From: JBKBRC01 sp046292345
Lineage (GTDB): Bacteria > Bacteroidota > Rhodothermia > Rhodothermales > Rubricoccaceae
Direction: 5' to 3'
DNA length: 64,000 nt
NCBI GenBank assembly: GCA_046292345.1
Contig: JBKBRC010000004.1
Location: forward strand, 1 to 64,000
The position numbers and the translations under genes are program-made. Of this stretch, positions 16,634 through 25,341 are shown in pieces. The notes under the pieces were generated by a model. It saw nothing but the letters and a program-made list of their open reading frames with translations, did no database searches and was not told where the DNA came from. Numbering within the stretch: the first letter of the stretch is position 1; every line of letters begins with the position of its first letter.

Positions 16634-18490
16634 ATGCGCTCGCTACTTTTCCCGCTCGCCCTGCTGCTCGCGCTCGGCAGCACAGCCGCGGCCGCCCAGA
16701 CCGGCCCGCCGCCGCTGCCCAAGCACGAGTTCCGCGGCACCTGGATCTCGACCGTACTCAACCTCGACTGGCCCGACAGCCGGTTCGCCACGCCCGCGCA
16801 GCAGCAGCAGCAGCTCCGCATCATGCTCGACCGGCTCAAGGAAGCCGGCATCAACGCCGTCCTGCTCCAGGTCCGCCCCGAGGCCGACGCGCTCTACGCC
16901 TCCAGCATCGAGCCGTGGTCGTACTGGCTGACGGGCACGCAGGGGCAGGCGCCGAGCCCGTTCTGGGACCCGCTCCAGTTCGCCATCGAGGAGGCGCATG
17001 CGCGCGGGATGGAGCTGCACGCCTGGCTCAACCCGTATCGGGCCGATCGCGGCACGGGCTACGTACACGCCCCCAACCACGTCACGCAGCAGCATCCCGA
17101 GTGGATTCTCTCGTTCGGCAACATCCGCATTCTCGACCCGGGCCTGCCGGCCGTGCGTGACCGCATCGCGGCCGTAGCCGCCGACATCGCGCGGCGCTAC
17201 GCCATCGACGGACTCCACTTCGACGACTACTTCTACCCGTACCCGCCCAACACGATCTCGAACGAGGACGACGCGACGTTCGCCGTGCACCACCGCGGCT
17301 TCACCAACCGCGCCGACTGGCGGCGCGACAACGTGAACCTGATGGTGGCCCAGGTGCAGGACAGCCTGAACGCCGTCCGCCCGGAGGTCAAGTTCGGCAT
17401 CAGCCCCTTCGGCATCTGGCGCAGCGGCACCCCCTCGGGCACCTCCGGCATGGACGCCTACAGCGTCATCTATGCCGACGCGCGCGCCTGGCTCGACGCG
17501 CGCACGATCGACTATGTGACGCCGCAGCTCTACTGGTCGGGCGAGCGGACGGTCCTCAACTCGAGCGGGCAGCCTGTCTTCAACCAGCAGCGCTACACGA
17601 CGCTCGCGGCGTGGTGGAACTCGGTCCGCGGCGACCGGCACTTCTACCCCGGCCACGGCCTCTACCGCGCCGATGCGGCCACGTTCTCCGGCGTGCTCTT
17701 CATCCCGCAGGACGTGCCCCGGCAGGTGCGCTTCAACCGCCGCAACGACGGCATCGACGGGAGCGTGTTCTTCCGCGCCAAGAACCTGACGCACTTCCCC
17801 TCGCAGGGCTTCCGCGACTCGCTCGTCACCGACCTCTACCGCCACCCGGCCATCCCGCCGCCGATGGCGTGGAAGAGCCAGGCCGCGCCCGGTGCCCCGA
17901 CGGGGCTCACGGCTTCGGGCGGCACGGCGCCCTCGGAGCCGGTCGTGCTCGTGTGGGCGGCCCCCGAGACGGGCGAGGCGCCCGTGCGCTTCTACGCCGT
18001 CTACCGCGTGCCCTCGGCGGAGGCCGGGGATCTCGCAGCGGCCATGGCGCGGCCGTCCAACCTGGCCGCCGTCGTCGGGCAGACCACGTTCACCGACCGC
18101 CCGGCCCGGGGGGACACGTACACGTACGTCGTGACGGCGCTCAGCCATAACTCTATCGAGAGCGCGCCCTCGGCGCCGGTGCAGGTCGTCTTCGGGACGA
18201 GCGGCGAGCCGGGCGCGGAGGCGCTCGCGTTCGGGCTCGCGCCCAACCGGCCCAACCCGTTCGGCGAGGGCACCACGCTCGCGTTCGCGCTCGATCGCCC
18301 GGCGCGCGTTACGCTCCGCGTGCTCGACGTGCTCGGGCGCGAGGTCGCCCGCCTGCACGACGAGGCGCCGCTCGGCGCGGGCGCGCACGAGGCCTTCTGG
18401 GCCGCCGACGGGCTCGCGGCCGGAACCTACCTCGTCGTGCTCGAGGCCGACGGCCGCCGGGCCGCGCGCGCGGTCCTGCGGACCCGCTAG
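16634..18490 (+). CDS. GHL10 (DUF187) family glycosidase, DigH-like, with T9SS sorting domain
   Basis: A 618-residue secreted enzyme. The signal peptide ends near AAAAQT. Residues about 30-390 are the GHL10/DUF187 TIM barrel (EFRGTWISTVLNLDWP; AVLLQVRPEADALY; HAWLNPYRA; IDGLHFDDYFYPYP; FGISPFGIWR; DYVTPQLYW). E. coli DigH of this family cuts denuded peptidoglycan glycan strands. A fibronectin-III-like domain follows at about 415-520, then a T9SS type A domain (NRPNPFGEGTTLAFALDR, LGREVARLHD, LAAGTYLVVLEADGRR). Two amidase-like proteins that could produce denuded strands are encoded nearby. The ATG at 16634 gives a clean signal peptide. Confidence 0.82.
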   Translation: MRSLLFPLALLLALGSTAAAAQTGPPPLPKHEFRGTWISTVLNLDWPDSRFATPAQQQQQLRIMLDRLKEAGINAVLLQVRPEADALYASSIEPWSYWLTGTQGQAPSPFWDPLQFAIEEAHARGMELHAWLNPYRADRGTGYVHAPNHVTQQHPEWILSFGNIRILDPGLPAVRDRIAAVAADIARRYAIDGLHFDDYFYPYPPNTISNEDDATFAVHHRGFTNRADWRRDNVNLMVAQVQDSLNAVRPEVKFGISPFGIWRSGTPSGTSGMDAYSVIYADARAWLDARTIDYVTPQLYWSGERTVLNSSGQPVFNQQRYTTLAAWWNSVRGDRHFYPGHGLYRADAATFSGVLFIPQDVPRQVRFNRRNDGIDGSVFFRAKNLTHFPSQGFRDSLVTDLYRHPAIPPPMAWKSQAAPGAPTGLTASGGTAPSEPVVLVWAAPETGEAPVRFYAVYRVPSAEAGDLAAAMARPSNLAAVVGQTTFTDRPARGDTYTYVVTALSHNSIESAPSAPVQVVFGTSGEPGAEALAFGLAPNRPNPFGEGTTLAFALDRPARVTLRVLDVLGREVARLHDEAPLGAGAHEAFWAADGLAAGTYLVVLEADGRRAARAVLRTR

Positions 18491-18512
18491 CCCGGTCCGC
18501 CCTCGGAGGCGT

Positions 18513-18580
18513 GAAAGGGCGGGCGCTCATCCGGGCGGGCGCTCATCCGGGCGGGCGCTCATCCGGGCGCCCGCCCTTTC
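18513..18580. terminator. Bidirectional hairpin with a tandem array in its loop
   Basis: A perfect 14-bp stem (gaaagggcgggcgc at 18513-18526 with its complement at 18567-18580) lies between two convergent genes ending at 18490 and 18600. The AAA/TTT at the stem base suits termination in both directions. Starting within the left arm, the 16-bp unit gggcgggcgctcatcc is repeated three times (18517-18532, 18533-18548, 18549-18564), so alternative left arms could pair with the same right arm. Confidence 0.75.
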
Positions 18581-18599
18581 GTCTGCCGCGGAGGCGAGG

Positions 18600-21137
18600 T
18601 CAGCGTGCGAGCACCAGCCGCCGCGTCTCGGTGCGCCCGGCCGCTTCCACGCGCAGTACGTACACGCCCGCTGCGAGGCCCCGCGGCGCCCACGTCAGCT
18701 CGTGCGCGCCCTGCCCGAAGTCCTCGCCGTCGGCGAGCGTGGCCACGGGCTGCCCGAGCAGGTTGAACACGCGCACCGTGACAGGCCCCGCCTCGCCGAG
18801 CGAGAACCGGATGGTCGTCTCAGCGCCGAACGGGTTGGGATAGGGCGCCTCCAGCGACATGCCGTCGGCGAGGGCCGGGCCGTCCTCGGACGAGACGGCC
18901 TGCAGGCGCAGCAGTCGCAGGTCGTCGATGAACAGCTCGCCGAAGCGCGCGCTGCCCGGCCCGCCGTACGTGAGCTGGATGCTGTCGAAGCGCATCTCGC
19001 CGTCGAGCGAGCCGTCGCCGATCCAGGAGCCCGTCTCCCCGGCTGCGAGGTCCCACGAGACGGCCCGCCAGCCGTACCAGTCGACCGTGTACCACGGGCT
19101 GACTTCGGTGCCACCGCAGGCGCTGCCCGAGCAGCGGTCGTCCACGGCGAAGCGGAAGCGCGTGCCCGAGCCGTCGCCGAAGACGTACGCCTGCAAGACG
19201 TACGTGTTGTCGAAGCGGCGCTGGAAGGCCGGGCCGCTGTTGAGGTACTGCCGGATGAGCCACGGCCCGCTCTCGGCCCAGCCGTAGTGCAGGCGCATGG
19301 ACTGCTGCCCGCCGAGCAGGCCCGGCGTAGTCTGCGAGGCCGCCATGCCGGTCGAGTCGGTCACGATGCCGGTCGTGGAGCCGGACTGCTGCGGGACCCA
19401 CCAGTGGCTCGTGAACGTGCCCTCGAAGTCGTCGATGGACGTCGCGACGAGATCCGTGGTGCCGGTCGTGAACGTGAAGCGCAGGCGCCCCGTGGTGGCG
19501 TTGCCGAACAGGTCCGTGATGCCTGCCTCGAGCGCGAAGCGGTAGGCGGTGGCCGGCGCCAGCGGCCCCTCCGGCGCGAAGCTGACCACGGTGCGGCCCT
19601 CGCCGCCGCGCACGTCGCGGATCTGCACGCGCCCCGGGACGGGCGCGCCCGTCGCGGCGGCTTCGAGCACGACGCGCCCGTTGAGCGAGGCGTGCTGCAC
19701 GAGCTCGTCGAAGGCGACCGTGACGACCGGGCGCAGCGCGACCCCGGTGGCGTTGCTGGCCGGGAAGACCTGCTCCAGGCGCGGCGCGCGCGTGTCGGCG
19801 GCGCCCGTGGTGAACGAGAGCGCGAAGTCGTCGCCGGGCGTGCCGTCGCCGTTGCCGTCGAGCGCGTCGCCGTAGACGCCTGTGGCCGAGCCGGCGAGCG
19901 TGAGCGCATACGTGGTCTGCGGCTGGAGCGGCGCGGCCGGGCGGAACTCGAGGCGCGTGCCGCCCTCGAGCAGGCTCAGCGTGCCCGCCACCGCCGCGCC
20001 GCCGGCGGCCGGCACGAGGCGGAAGGCCGGCTGCGTCGTGGCGGGGTTCATGGGCCGGCTGAAGCGCAGCGTGAGCGGGTCAGTCACGCGCACGTTCGTC
20101 GCGCCATCGGCCGGCGTGGACTGCGCCACGACGGGCGGCACCGTCGAGACGAGGGCCACGTCGTAGAACGTGAACGCGCGCTCGAGCATCGTCACCTCGC
20201 CCGCGTGAGGCCGGAAGCCGGCCGCCGAGACGGTCACGGGCAGCGTGCCGGCGGGGAGGTCCTCGAGGTAGTAGAAGCCGTTCGAGAGCTCGTCGGGGTC
20301 GTTGGAGAACTGGTTGAAGAGCGACTCGTACGTGTCGGTCGTGTAGGTCTGGTCGCCCACGGTCACGGCGGCGCCGTTGATGGGCCGGCCAGACTCGGCG
20401 TCGGACACGATGCCCGTCGCGATGCGGTCGGCCGGTCGGGGCAGGTTGTGGAAGGCCAGGATGCTCCAGAACATGGCCTGCGCCTCGAGGCGCTTCCACT
20501 GCGCGTTCATGTTGCGCTGGTTCTGCGCCGGGTTGGTGTGGAAGCCCGCCTCCGAGAGCGCCGACGCCATCACGGTGTTGCGCTGCACGTAGTTGCGCGA
20601 GCCCTTGGGCCCGGAGCCGCACGTGCTCGCGCCGTAGAAGTCGCACTCGCCGAAGGCCCCGGTGCCGGCGTTCGCGGCCGGGATGCGCATGCCCTGCGCC
20701 AGCGCCGGGCCCATCAGCTCGGCCATGCGCCGCCCACCGTTGGGGATGCCCTCCGAGCCGTCGGGCCGCTGCGGCCAGAGCACGAACACGTTGTTGGCCG
20801 ACGGCGCGGCGGCGTTGCTATGGATGGAGTGGAAGAAGGAGGCTCCAGACTGGTTGGCCGCGTCCACGCGCTGGGCCAGGCTGACGAGCTGCTGGTCGTT
20901 GGTGCGCGACATGTAGACCGCGCCGATGTCGGTGCGGCCCTCGAGGATCGCGCGCAGCTCGAGGCCGACGCGCAGCACCTTGCGGGCCTCCGAGTAGCCG
21001 AACGCGCCGACGTTCTCGTTCTGGCTGTGTCCGGGGTCGAGGAAGATGCTCCAGCCCGAGAGGCCGGTCACCTCCTGGGCGCGGGCGGGCTGGAGGAGCA
21101 GGAGCGCCGCGAGGGCGAGGTAGGGCGCAAAGCGCAT
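18600..21137 (-). CDS. N-acetylmuramoyl-L-alanine amidase (Amidase_3) with Big_5-like domains and T9SS sorting domain
   Basis: An 845-residue secreted protein. The signal peptide ends near ARAQE. Residues about 30-240 are an Amidase_3 zinc amidase (IFLDPGHSQNENVG; FHSIHSNAA; the catalytic-Glu region is probably ALSEAGFHTNPAQNQ), which cuts the bond between MurNAc and the peptide stem. A carboxypeptidase-regulatory-like domain follows (GIVSDAESGRPINGAAV). Next come two Big_5-like domains (STPADGATNVRVTDPLTLRF; VFPASNATGVALRPVVTVAF), a carbohydrate-binding-like region and a C-terminal T9SS type A domain (EAPYPNPFGAETTIRFSL, LLGQPVATLADGE). The ATG at 21137 begins the signal peptide. It lies 13 bp after the TolB-like gene. 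Confidence 0.85.
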   Translation of the reverse strand: MRFAPYLALAALLLLQPARAQEVTGLSGWSIFLDPGHSQNENVGAFGYSEARKVLRVGLELRAILEGRTDIGAVYMSRTNDQQLVSLAQRVDAANQSGASFFHSIHSNAAAPSANNVFVLWPQRPDGSEGIPNGGRRMAELMGPALAQGMRIPAANAGTGAFGECDFYGASTCGSGPKGSRNYVQRNTVMASALSEAGFHTNPAQNQRNMNAQWKRLEAQAMFWSILAFHNLPRPADRIATGIVSDAESGRPINGAAVTVGDQTYTTDTYESLFNQFSNDPDELSNGFYYLEDLPAGTLPVTVSAAGFRPHAGEVTMLERAFTFYDVALVSTVPPVVAQSTPADGATNVRVTDPLTLRFSRPMNPATTQPAFRLVPAAGGAAVAGTLSLLEGGTRLEFRPAAPLQPQTTYALTLAGSATGVYGDALDGNGDGTPGDDFALSFTTGAADTRAPRLEQVFPASNATGVALRPVVTVAFDELVQHASLNGRVVLEAAATGAPVPGRVQIRDVRGGEGRTVVSFAPEGPLAPATAYRFALEAGITDLFGNATTGRLRFTFTTGTTDLVATSIDDFEGTFTSHWWVPQQSGSTTGIVTDSTGMAASQTTPGLLGGQQSMRLHYGWAESGPWLIRQYLNSGPAFQRRFDNTYVLQAYVFGDGSGTRFRFAVDDRCSGSACGGTEVSPWYTVDWYGWRAVSWDLAAGETGSWIGDGSLDGEMRFDSIQLTYGGPGSARFGELFIDDLRLLRLQAVSSEDGPALADGMSLEAPYPNPFGAETTIRFSLGEAGPVTVRVFNLLGQPVATLADGEDFGQGAHELTWAPRGLAAGVYVLRVEAAGRTETRRLVLAR

Positions 21138-21150
21138 GGCTGGAGGGGGC

Positions 21151-22137
21151 TTACTCGCGGACGGGCAGGAGGTAGAGCGCGCCATCGGCCGCATCGTCGT
21201 AGGCGACGAAGCGGCCGTCGGGCGACCAGGCGGGGTTCATCTCGAGGCGGTCCGGGGTGGCCGTCAGGCGCACGCGCTGCGCGCCGTCGGCCGAGACGGC
21301 GTAGAGGTCGGCGCCGGTGAGGTGGTGGCCGTCGTCCTCGGTCAGCATGACGGCGAGCCAGCGGCCGTCAGGCGACCACGCGGGCCGCTCACCCCGGCCG
21401 AGCGCGCGCACCTCCGAGCCGTCGGTGCGGCACACGTAGAGCCCGTCGCCGAGCACCTCGAACGCAACCCGCTCGCCGTCGGGCGAGACGGTCAGGTTGA
21501 GCAGCATCGCGTCCGGCTCGAGACCAGGCACCGCCGGGCGGATGGTTTCGGCACGTCCCGTGGCGGCCTCGAGGCGCGCGAAGCCGCCGGGCACGGGCGC
21601 GAAGGCCACGGCGGAGGGCGGGGCGAGGCCACCGGCGACCGGGAACACCTGCGCGGCGCCATCCTGGCGGAGCACGACGTGGGCCGCATCGGCCCAGCGC
21701 GGCAGGTCGGGCAGGTGCGTGCGCTCGTCCGTGAGCGGCTCGGCCGTGCCCGAGGCCACGTCGAAAACGGTCACGGCGAGGTAGCGCGTGGGGCCGTCGT
21801 AGCGCGAGGTGCGCGCGACGAGGCGCGCGCCATCGGGCGAGAAGGCCGCGCCGAAGCGCGCGCCCGGGGCACCGGTGAGCCGCCGCGCTGCGCCGCCCGC
21901 GGCGGGCGCGACCCAGAGCCCGGCGTAATCGGGGCGTGAGAAGGCGACGTAGGCTCCGTCCGGGGAGAAGAGCGGATGCGCGGCGGGCGCAACGCCGACG
22001 TCGAGGCGGACGGGCGGGCCGTCGGCGCGCAGGCGCTGCGCTTCGGCTGGCGCGGCGAGCAGCGCAGCGACGAGCAGCGCGCCGGACAGGAGCGCGCCGG
22101 ACAGGAGCGCGCCGGACAGGAGCGGGCGAGAGGGCAT
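21151..22137 (-). CDS. Exported TolB-like WD40/PD40 beta-propeller protein
   Basis: A 328-residue protein with a signal peptide that contains three tandem LLSGA repeats and ends near PAEAQ. The rest is built of PD40/TolB-type blades (AHPLFSPDGAYVAFSRPD; FGAAFSPDGARLVART; LTVSPDGERVAFEV; RPAWSPDGRWLAVML; NPAWSPDGRFVAYDD). TolB-like propellers act in the periplasm as protein-binding modules; no enzyme activity is visible. It shares a probable transcript with the amidase gene downstream and is divergent from menH. Confidence 0.8.
   Translation of the reverse strand: MPSRPLLSGALLSGALLSGALLVAALLAAPAEAQRLRADGPPVRLDVGVAPAAHPLFSPDGAYVAFSRPDYAGLWVAPAAGGAARRLTGAPGARFGAAFSPDGARLVARTSRYDGPTRYLAVTVFDVASGTAEPLTDERTHLPDLPRWADAAHVVLRQDGAAQVFPVAGGLAPPSAVAFAPVPGGFARLEAATGRAETIRPAVPGLEPDAMLLNLTVSPDGERVAFEVLGDGLYVCRTDGSEVRALGRGERPAWSPDGRWLAVMLTEDDGHHLTGADLYAVSADGAQRVRLTATPDRLEMNPAWSPDGRFVAYDDAADGALYLLPVRE
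22076..22120. repeat. 15-bp tandem array in a signal peptide
   Basis: Three exact copies of agcgcgccggacagg encode LSGAL-type repeats in the hydrophobic core of the signal peptide of the TolB-like protein, lengthening it by ten residues. Confidence 0.9.
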
Positions 22138-22279
22138 AAGGCGTGGTGGCGGGGAAAAGCGGTTCCAAACTAAGGGATCGGCCCGGAAAGACGAGGCCTG
22201 TCACGGAGACGGTCGGCGGCTCTCGTCGGGGGAGCCCGGCTGCGTCCTGGCGCGTCGAACGAGCCCGCTGCCGTCTGCC

Positions 22280-23104
22280 ATGCCGTACGCCTCGCCTTCT
22301 GCTGCCGACCTGCCCGCTGCCGACCTGCCCGTGCTCGCGTTGCACGGGTTCCTCGGCCGCGGCGCCGACTGGCAGCCTGTCGGCGCCGCGGCCGCGCGCG
22401 CGGGCGCCCGGGCGCCGCATCTGCTCGCACCCGACCTGCCCGGACACGGCGCCGCCGCCGATGCGCCGCCCGAGGCGTTCTCGTTCGAGGGCGCGCTGGC
22501 GACGCTCGCGGCCTTCCTGGACCGGCGCCGCGTGCCGCAGGCGCACCTGGCCGGGTACTCGATGGGCGGGCGCCTCGCACTCGGCTTTGCGCTGCGCTAC
22601 CCCGAGCGCGTAGCCTCGCTCGTGCTGCTGGGCGCCTCGGCCGGGCTGCCCACCCGCGACGCGCGCGCGGCGCGCCGCGACCTCGACGCGGCCCGGGCGG
22701 CCGACTTGCGCCGCGACTTCCCGGCCTTCCTGCGCGCGTGGTACCGGATGCCGCTCTTCGCCTCGCTCGGCCCCGCACGGCGCGACGCGCTCGTGGCCGA
22801 CCGCCTGGCGCACGGCCGCCCCGAGGCGCTCGCGCGCGCGCTCGTCGGGCTCGGGACGGGCGCGCAGCCGTGGCTCGGGGAGCAACTGCGCGCGCTCCGC
22901 GTTCCGGGCGTCGCCGCTGCCGGCGCGCGCGACGCCAAGTTCGTCGGTCTCGCCCGGGCGCTGGCCGCGGCAGGGCCGTTCCGCGTCGTCGTGGTGCCCG
23001 GTGCCGGGCACGCGCTGCTTGCCGAGGCGCCCGGCGCCGTCGCGGCGATCCTGCGCGAGGCGGCGTCGCGCGAGGCGATCTTACGCGCGCCCGCGGCCCG
23101 CTAG
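22280..23104 (+). CDS. menH: MenH: 2-succinyl-6-hydroxy-2,4-cyclohexadiene-1-carboxylate synthase
   Basis: A 274-residue alpha/beta hydrolase that removes pyruvate from SEPHCHC in menaquinone synthesis. The oxyanion HG motif (ALHGFLGRGADW) is near residue 20. The nucleophile elbow GYSMGGRLALGFALRYP (Ser about residue 95) and the terminal GAGHALLAEAP histidine are present. Assignment as MenH rather than another hydrolase rests on the gene's place directly before menB. Two tandem 15-bp units near the start (22301-22330) encode a repeated AADLP. It starts the men operon; menF and menD are not in this window. Confidence 0.82.
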   Translation: MPYASPSAADLPAADLPVLALHGFLGRGADWQPVGAAAARAGARAPHLLAPDLPGHGAAADAPPEAFSFEGALATLAAFLDRRRVPQAHLAGYSMGGRLALGFALRYPERVASLVLLGASAGLPTRDARAARRDLDAARAADLRRDFPAFLRAWYRMPLFASLGPARRDALVADRLAHGRPEALARALVGLGTGAQPWLGEQLRALRVPGVAAAGARDAKFVGLARALAAAGPFRVVVVPGAGHALLAEAPGAVAAILREAASREAILRAPAAR

Positions 23105-23137
23105 CGCCCCTCCACCCCGCCATCCCTCATTCCCCGC

Positions 23138-24022
23138 ATGGGTCACCTTCTCGACCGCCCCACCGTTTCCGGTCCCTTCGAGTGGGTCGCCGCCGGCGAC
23201 TACACCGACATCGTCTACGAAAAGGGCAAGCCCGGCACCGACACCGAAGGCATCGCGCGCATCACGATCAACCGCCCCGAGGTCCGCAACGCCTTCCGCC
23301 CGCTCACGGTCCGCGAGATGATCCACGCCCTCGCCGACGCGCGCGACGACTACGCCATCGGGGCGATCGTGCTCACGGGCGCCGGCACCGAGGCGTTCTG
23401 CTCCGGCGGCGACCAGCGCATCCGCGGCGAGCACGGCTACAAGGAGATGGAGGGCGAGGCGCCCACGGGCAAGCAGCGCCTGAACGTGCTCGACTTCCAG
23501 CGCGACATCCGGACGTGCCCCAAGCCGGTCATCGCGGCCGTGGCCGGGTGGGCCGTCGGCGGCGGGCACGTGCTCCACGTCGTTTGCGACCTCACGATCG
23601 CGGCCGAGAACGCGCGCTTCATGCAGACCGGCCCCAAGGTCGGCTCGTTCGACGCCGGCTACGGCACGGCTCACCTCGCGCGCATCGTGGGGCAGAAGAA
23701 GGCGCGCGAGATCTGGTTCCTCTGCCGGCCCTACGACGCGCAGCAGGCGCTCCAGATGGGCCTCGTCAACACGGTCGTGCCGGTCGAGCGGCTCGAGCAC
23801 GAGACCGTGCAGTGGTGCCGCGAGATCCTCGCCAACTCGAACATCGCCATCCGCATGATCAAGGCCGCGGCCAACGCCGACGAGGACGGCGCCGCCGGCC
23901 TGCAGGAGCTGGCCGGGCACGCGACGATGCTCTTCTACATGACCGAGGAGGGGCAGGAGGGGCGCAACGCCTACAACGAGCGCCGCCCGCCGCGCTTCGA
24001 CGCCGACGGCTACTTCCCCTGA
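23138..24022 (+). CDS. menB: MenB: 1,4-dihydroxy-2-naphthoyl-CoA synthase
   Basis: A 294-residue crotonase-fold enzyme that closes the second ring of o-succinylbenzoyl-CoA in menaquinone synthesis. Clear MenB hallmarks are present: ITINRPEVRNAFRPLTV; FCSGGDQRIRG, the MenB-specific loop; PVIAAVAGWAVGGGHVLHV; and a C-terminal tail ending ERRPPRFDADGYFP that completes the neighbouring subunit's active site. It is full length for the family. It starts 33 bp after menH. Confidence 0.95.
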   Translation: MGHLLDRPTVSGPFEWVAAGDYTDIVYEKGKPGTDTEGIARITINRPEVRNAFRPLTVREMIHALADARDDYAIGAIVLTGAGTEAFCSGGDQRIRGEHGYKEMEGEAPTGKQRLNVLDFQRDIRTCPKPVIAAVAGWAVGGGHVLHVVCDLTIAAENARFMQTGPKVGSFDAGYGTAHLARIVGQKKAREIWFLCRPYDAQQALQMGLVNTVVPVERLEHETVQWCREILANSNIAIRMIKAAANADEDGAAGLQELAGHATMLFYMTEEGQEGRNAYNERRPPRFDADGYFP

Positions 24023-24050
24023 GGGAGCTTCCGAGCCGAGGTCGCGCGCC

Positions 24051-24398
24051 ATGGAGCCGGTTCCTTTCAAAATCAAGAACGTCCACGGAGGGCTCTCCGA
24101 GGCGAGCGGGCGCATCCGCGTGAACGACCTCGACCTGCTCCTCGAGGTCGAGAACCGTTTCCTCTACGCCTTCTCGACCGGCCTGCGCGCCTTCCGGCTC
24201 GACGTGACCGATCTCGACGAGGTGCGCCACAAGCGCTCGCTCTTCGGCGACGACTCGCTCGAACTGATCGTGCGCGACCCACTCGCGCTCGCCGGTGTCC
24301 CCGGCGCGCGCGCCGGCGCGCTCCGCCTGAGCATCGCCCGCGCCGACCGCCCCCGCCTCGACGCGCTCCTCGACGCGCTCCGCCTGTGGATCCGCTGA
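24051..24398 (+). CDS. Small unknown protein in the men operon, possibly PH-like
   Basis: A 115-residue soluble protein of unknown function. Its pattern is mostly beta strands ending in one helix (DLLLEVENRFLYAFSTGLRA; DLDEVRHKRSLFGDDSLELI; LRLSIARADRPRLDALLDAL). This is reminiscent of bacterial PH-like domains, an inference from layout only. It begins 28 bp after menB and overlaps the start of menA by 13 bp, so it is translated as part of the operon. It is not one of the known men enzymes and could be a regulator or a membrane-docking accessory for the hydrophobic MenA step. Confidence 0.7.
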   Translation: MEPVPFKIKNVHGGLSEASGRIRVNDLDLLLEVENRFLYAFSTGLRAFRLDVTDLDEVRHKRSLFGDDSLELIVRDPLALAGVPGARAGALRLSIARADRPRLDALLDALRLWIR

Positions 24399-25300
24399 CG
24401 CCGCCGCTCGCCCGCCCGCCCGCGCTGCGGCTCTGGCTCGAGGCCGCGCGGCCCCGCACGCTGCCCGCGGCCGCCGCGCCCGTCGTGCTCGGCGTGCTGC
24501 TCGCGCTCGAGGCGGGCGTGTTTCACGCCGGCGCGGCGCTCGCGGCGCTCGTCGCGGCGCTCCTGATCCAGGTCGGCACGAACTACGCCAACGACGCCGA
24601 GGACTTCGTACGCGGCGCCGACACGGCCGCGCGCAAGGGCCCGCGCCGCGCGACGGCGGCCGGCTTCGTCACGGCCGCGCAGATGCGCCGCGCGGCGGCG
24701 CTCGCCTTCGGGGCGGCGTTTCTGGCCGGCCTCTACCTCGTCTGGCGCGGCGGCTGGCCCATCCTCGCGCTCGGGCTCGTCGCCATCGCGTCCGGCTACG
24801 CCTACACGGCCGGGCGCTACGCGCTCGCCTACACCGGCCTGGCCGACGCGTTCGTGTTCGTCTTCTTCGGGCCGGTCGCCGTGGCGGGCACGTTCTACGT
24901 GCAGGCCCTCGTGCTGCCGGCCTGGACGCTCCTGGCCGGCCTCGGGCCGGGCTTTCTGGCGACGGCCATCCTCGTTGCCAACAACGTCCGCGACGTGCGC
25001 GAGGACGCGGCGGCGGGCAAGCGCACGCTCGCCGTGCGCTTCGGACGGGCCTTTGGCGTGCGGCTCTACAGCCTGTGCATCACCGGAGCCGTCGCCGTGC
25101 CGGCGGCGTTCGTATGGTACATGCAAGGGCGTCTGGGCGTGCTGGCCGCTGCCGCACTGGCCGCGCTCGCCGGCCGCCGGCTCGCAGCCACGCTCGCGCG
25201 CACCGAGGACCCGGCCGTGCTCAACCCGCTCCTTGGGCAGACGGCGCTCCTGCTCGCTGCCTACTGCCTCGCCTTCGGGCTGGGCTGGCTGCTGACCTGA
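24386..25300 (+). CDS. menA: MenA: 1,4-dihydroxy-2-naphthoate polyprenyltransferase
   Basis: A 304-residue UbiA-superfamily membrane enzyme that attaches the polyprenyl tail to 1,4-dihydroxy-2-naphthoate. It has eight or nine hydrophobic helices. The first prenyl-diphosphate motif is GTNYANDAEDFVRGAD (about residues 70-85). The second Asp-rich motif is ANNVRDVREDAAAGKRTLAV (about 198-217). The start overlaps the small upstream gene by 13 bp, which suggests translational coupling. Confidence 0.92.
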   Translation: MDPLTPPLARPPALRLWLEAARPRTLPAAAAPVVLGVLLALEAGVFHAGAALAALVAALLIQVGTNYANDAEDFVRGADTAARKGPRRATAAGFVTAAQMRRAAALAFGAAFLAGLYLVWRGGWPILALGLVAIASGYAYTAGRYALAYTGLADAFVFVFFGPVAVAGTFYVQALVLPAWTLLAGLGPGFLATAILVANNVRDVREDAAAGKRTLAVRFGRAFGVRLYSLCITGAVAVPAAFVWYMQGRLGVLAAAALAALAGRRLAATLARTEDPAVLNPLLGQTALLLAAYCLAFGLGWLLT

Positions 25301-25341
25301 GCGGCCGGCCCGCGCCACGCCCCGACGAGGGGTCCCCAACG

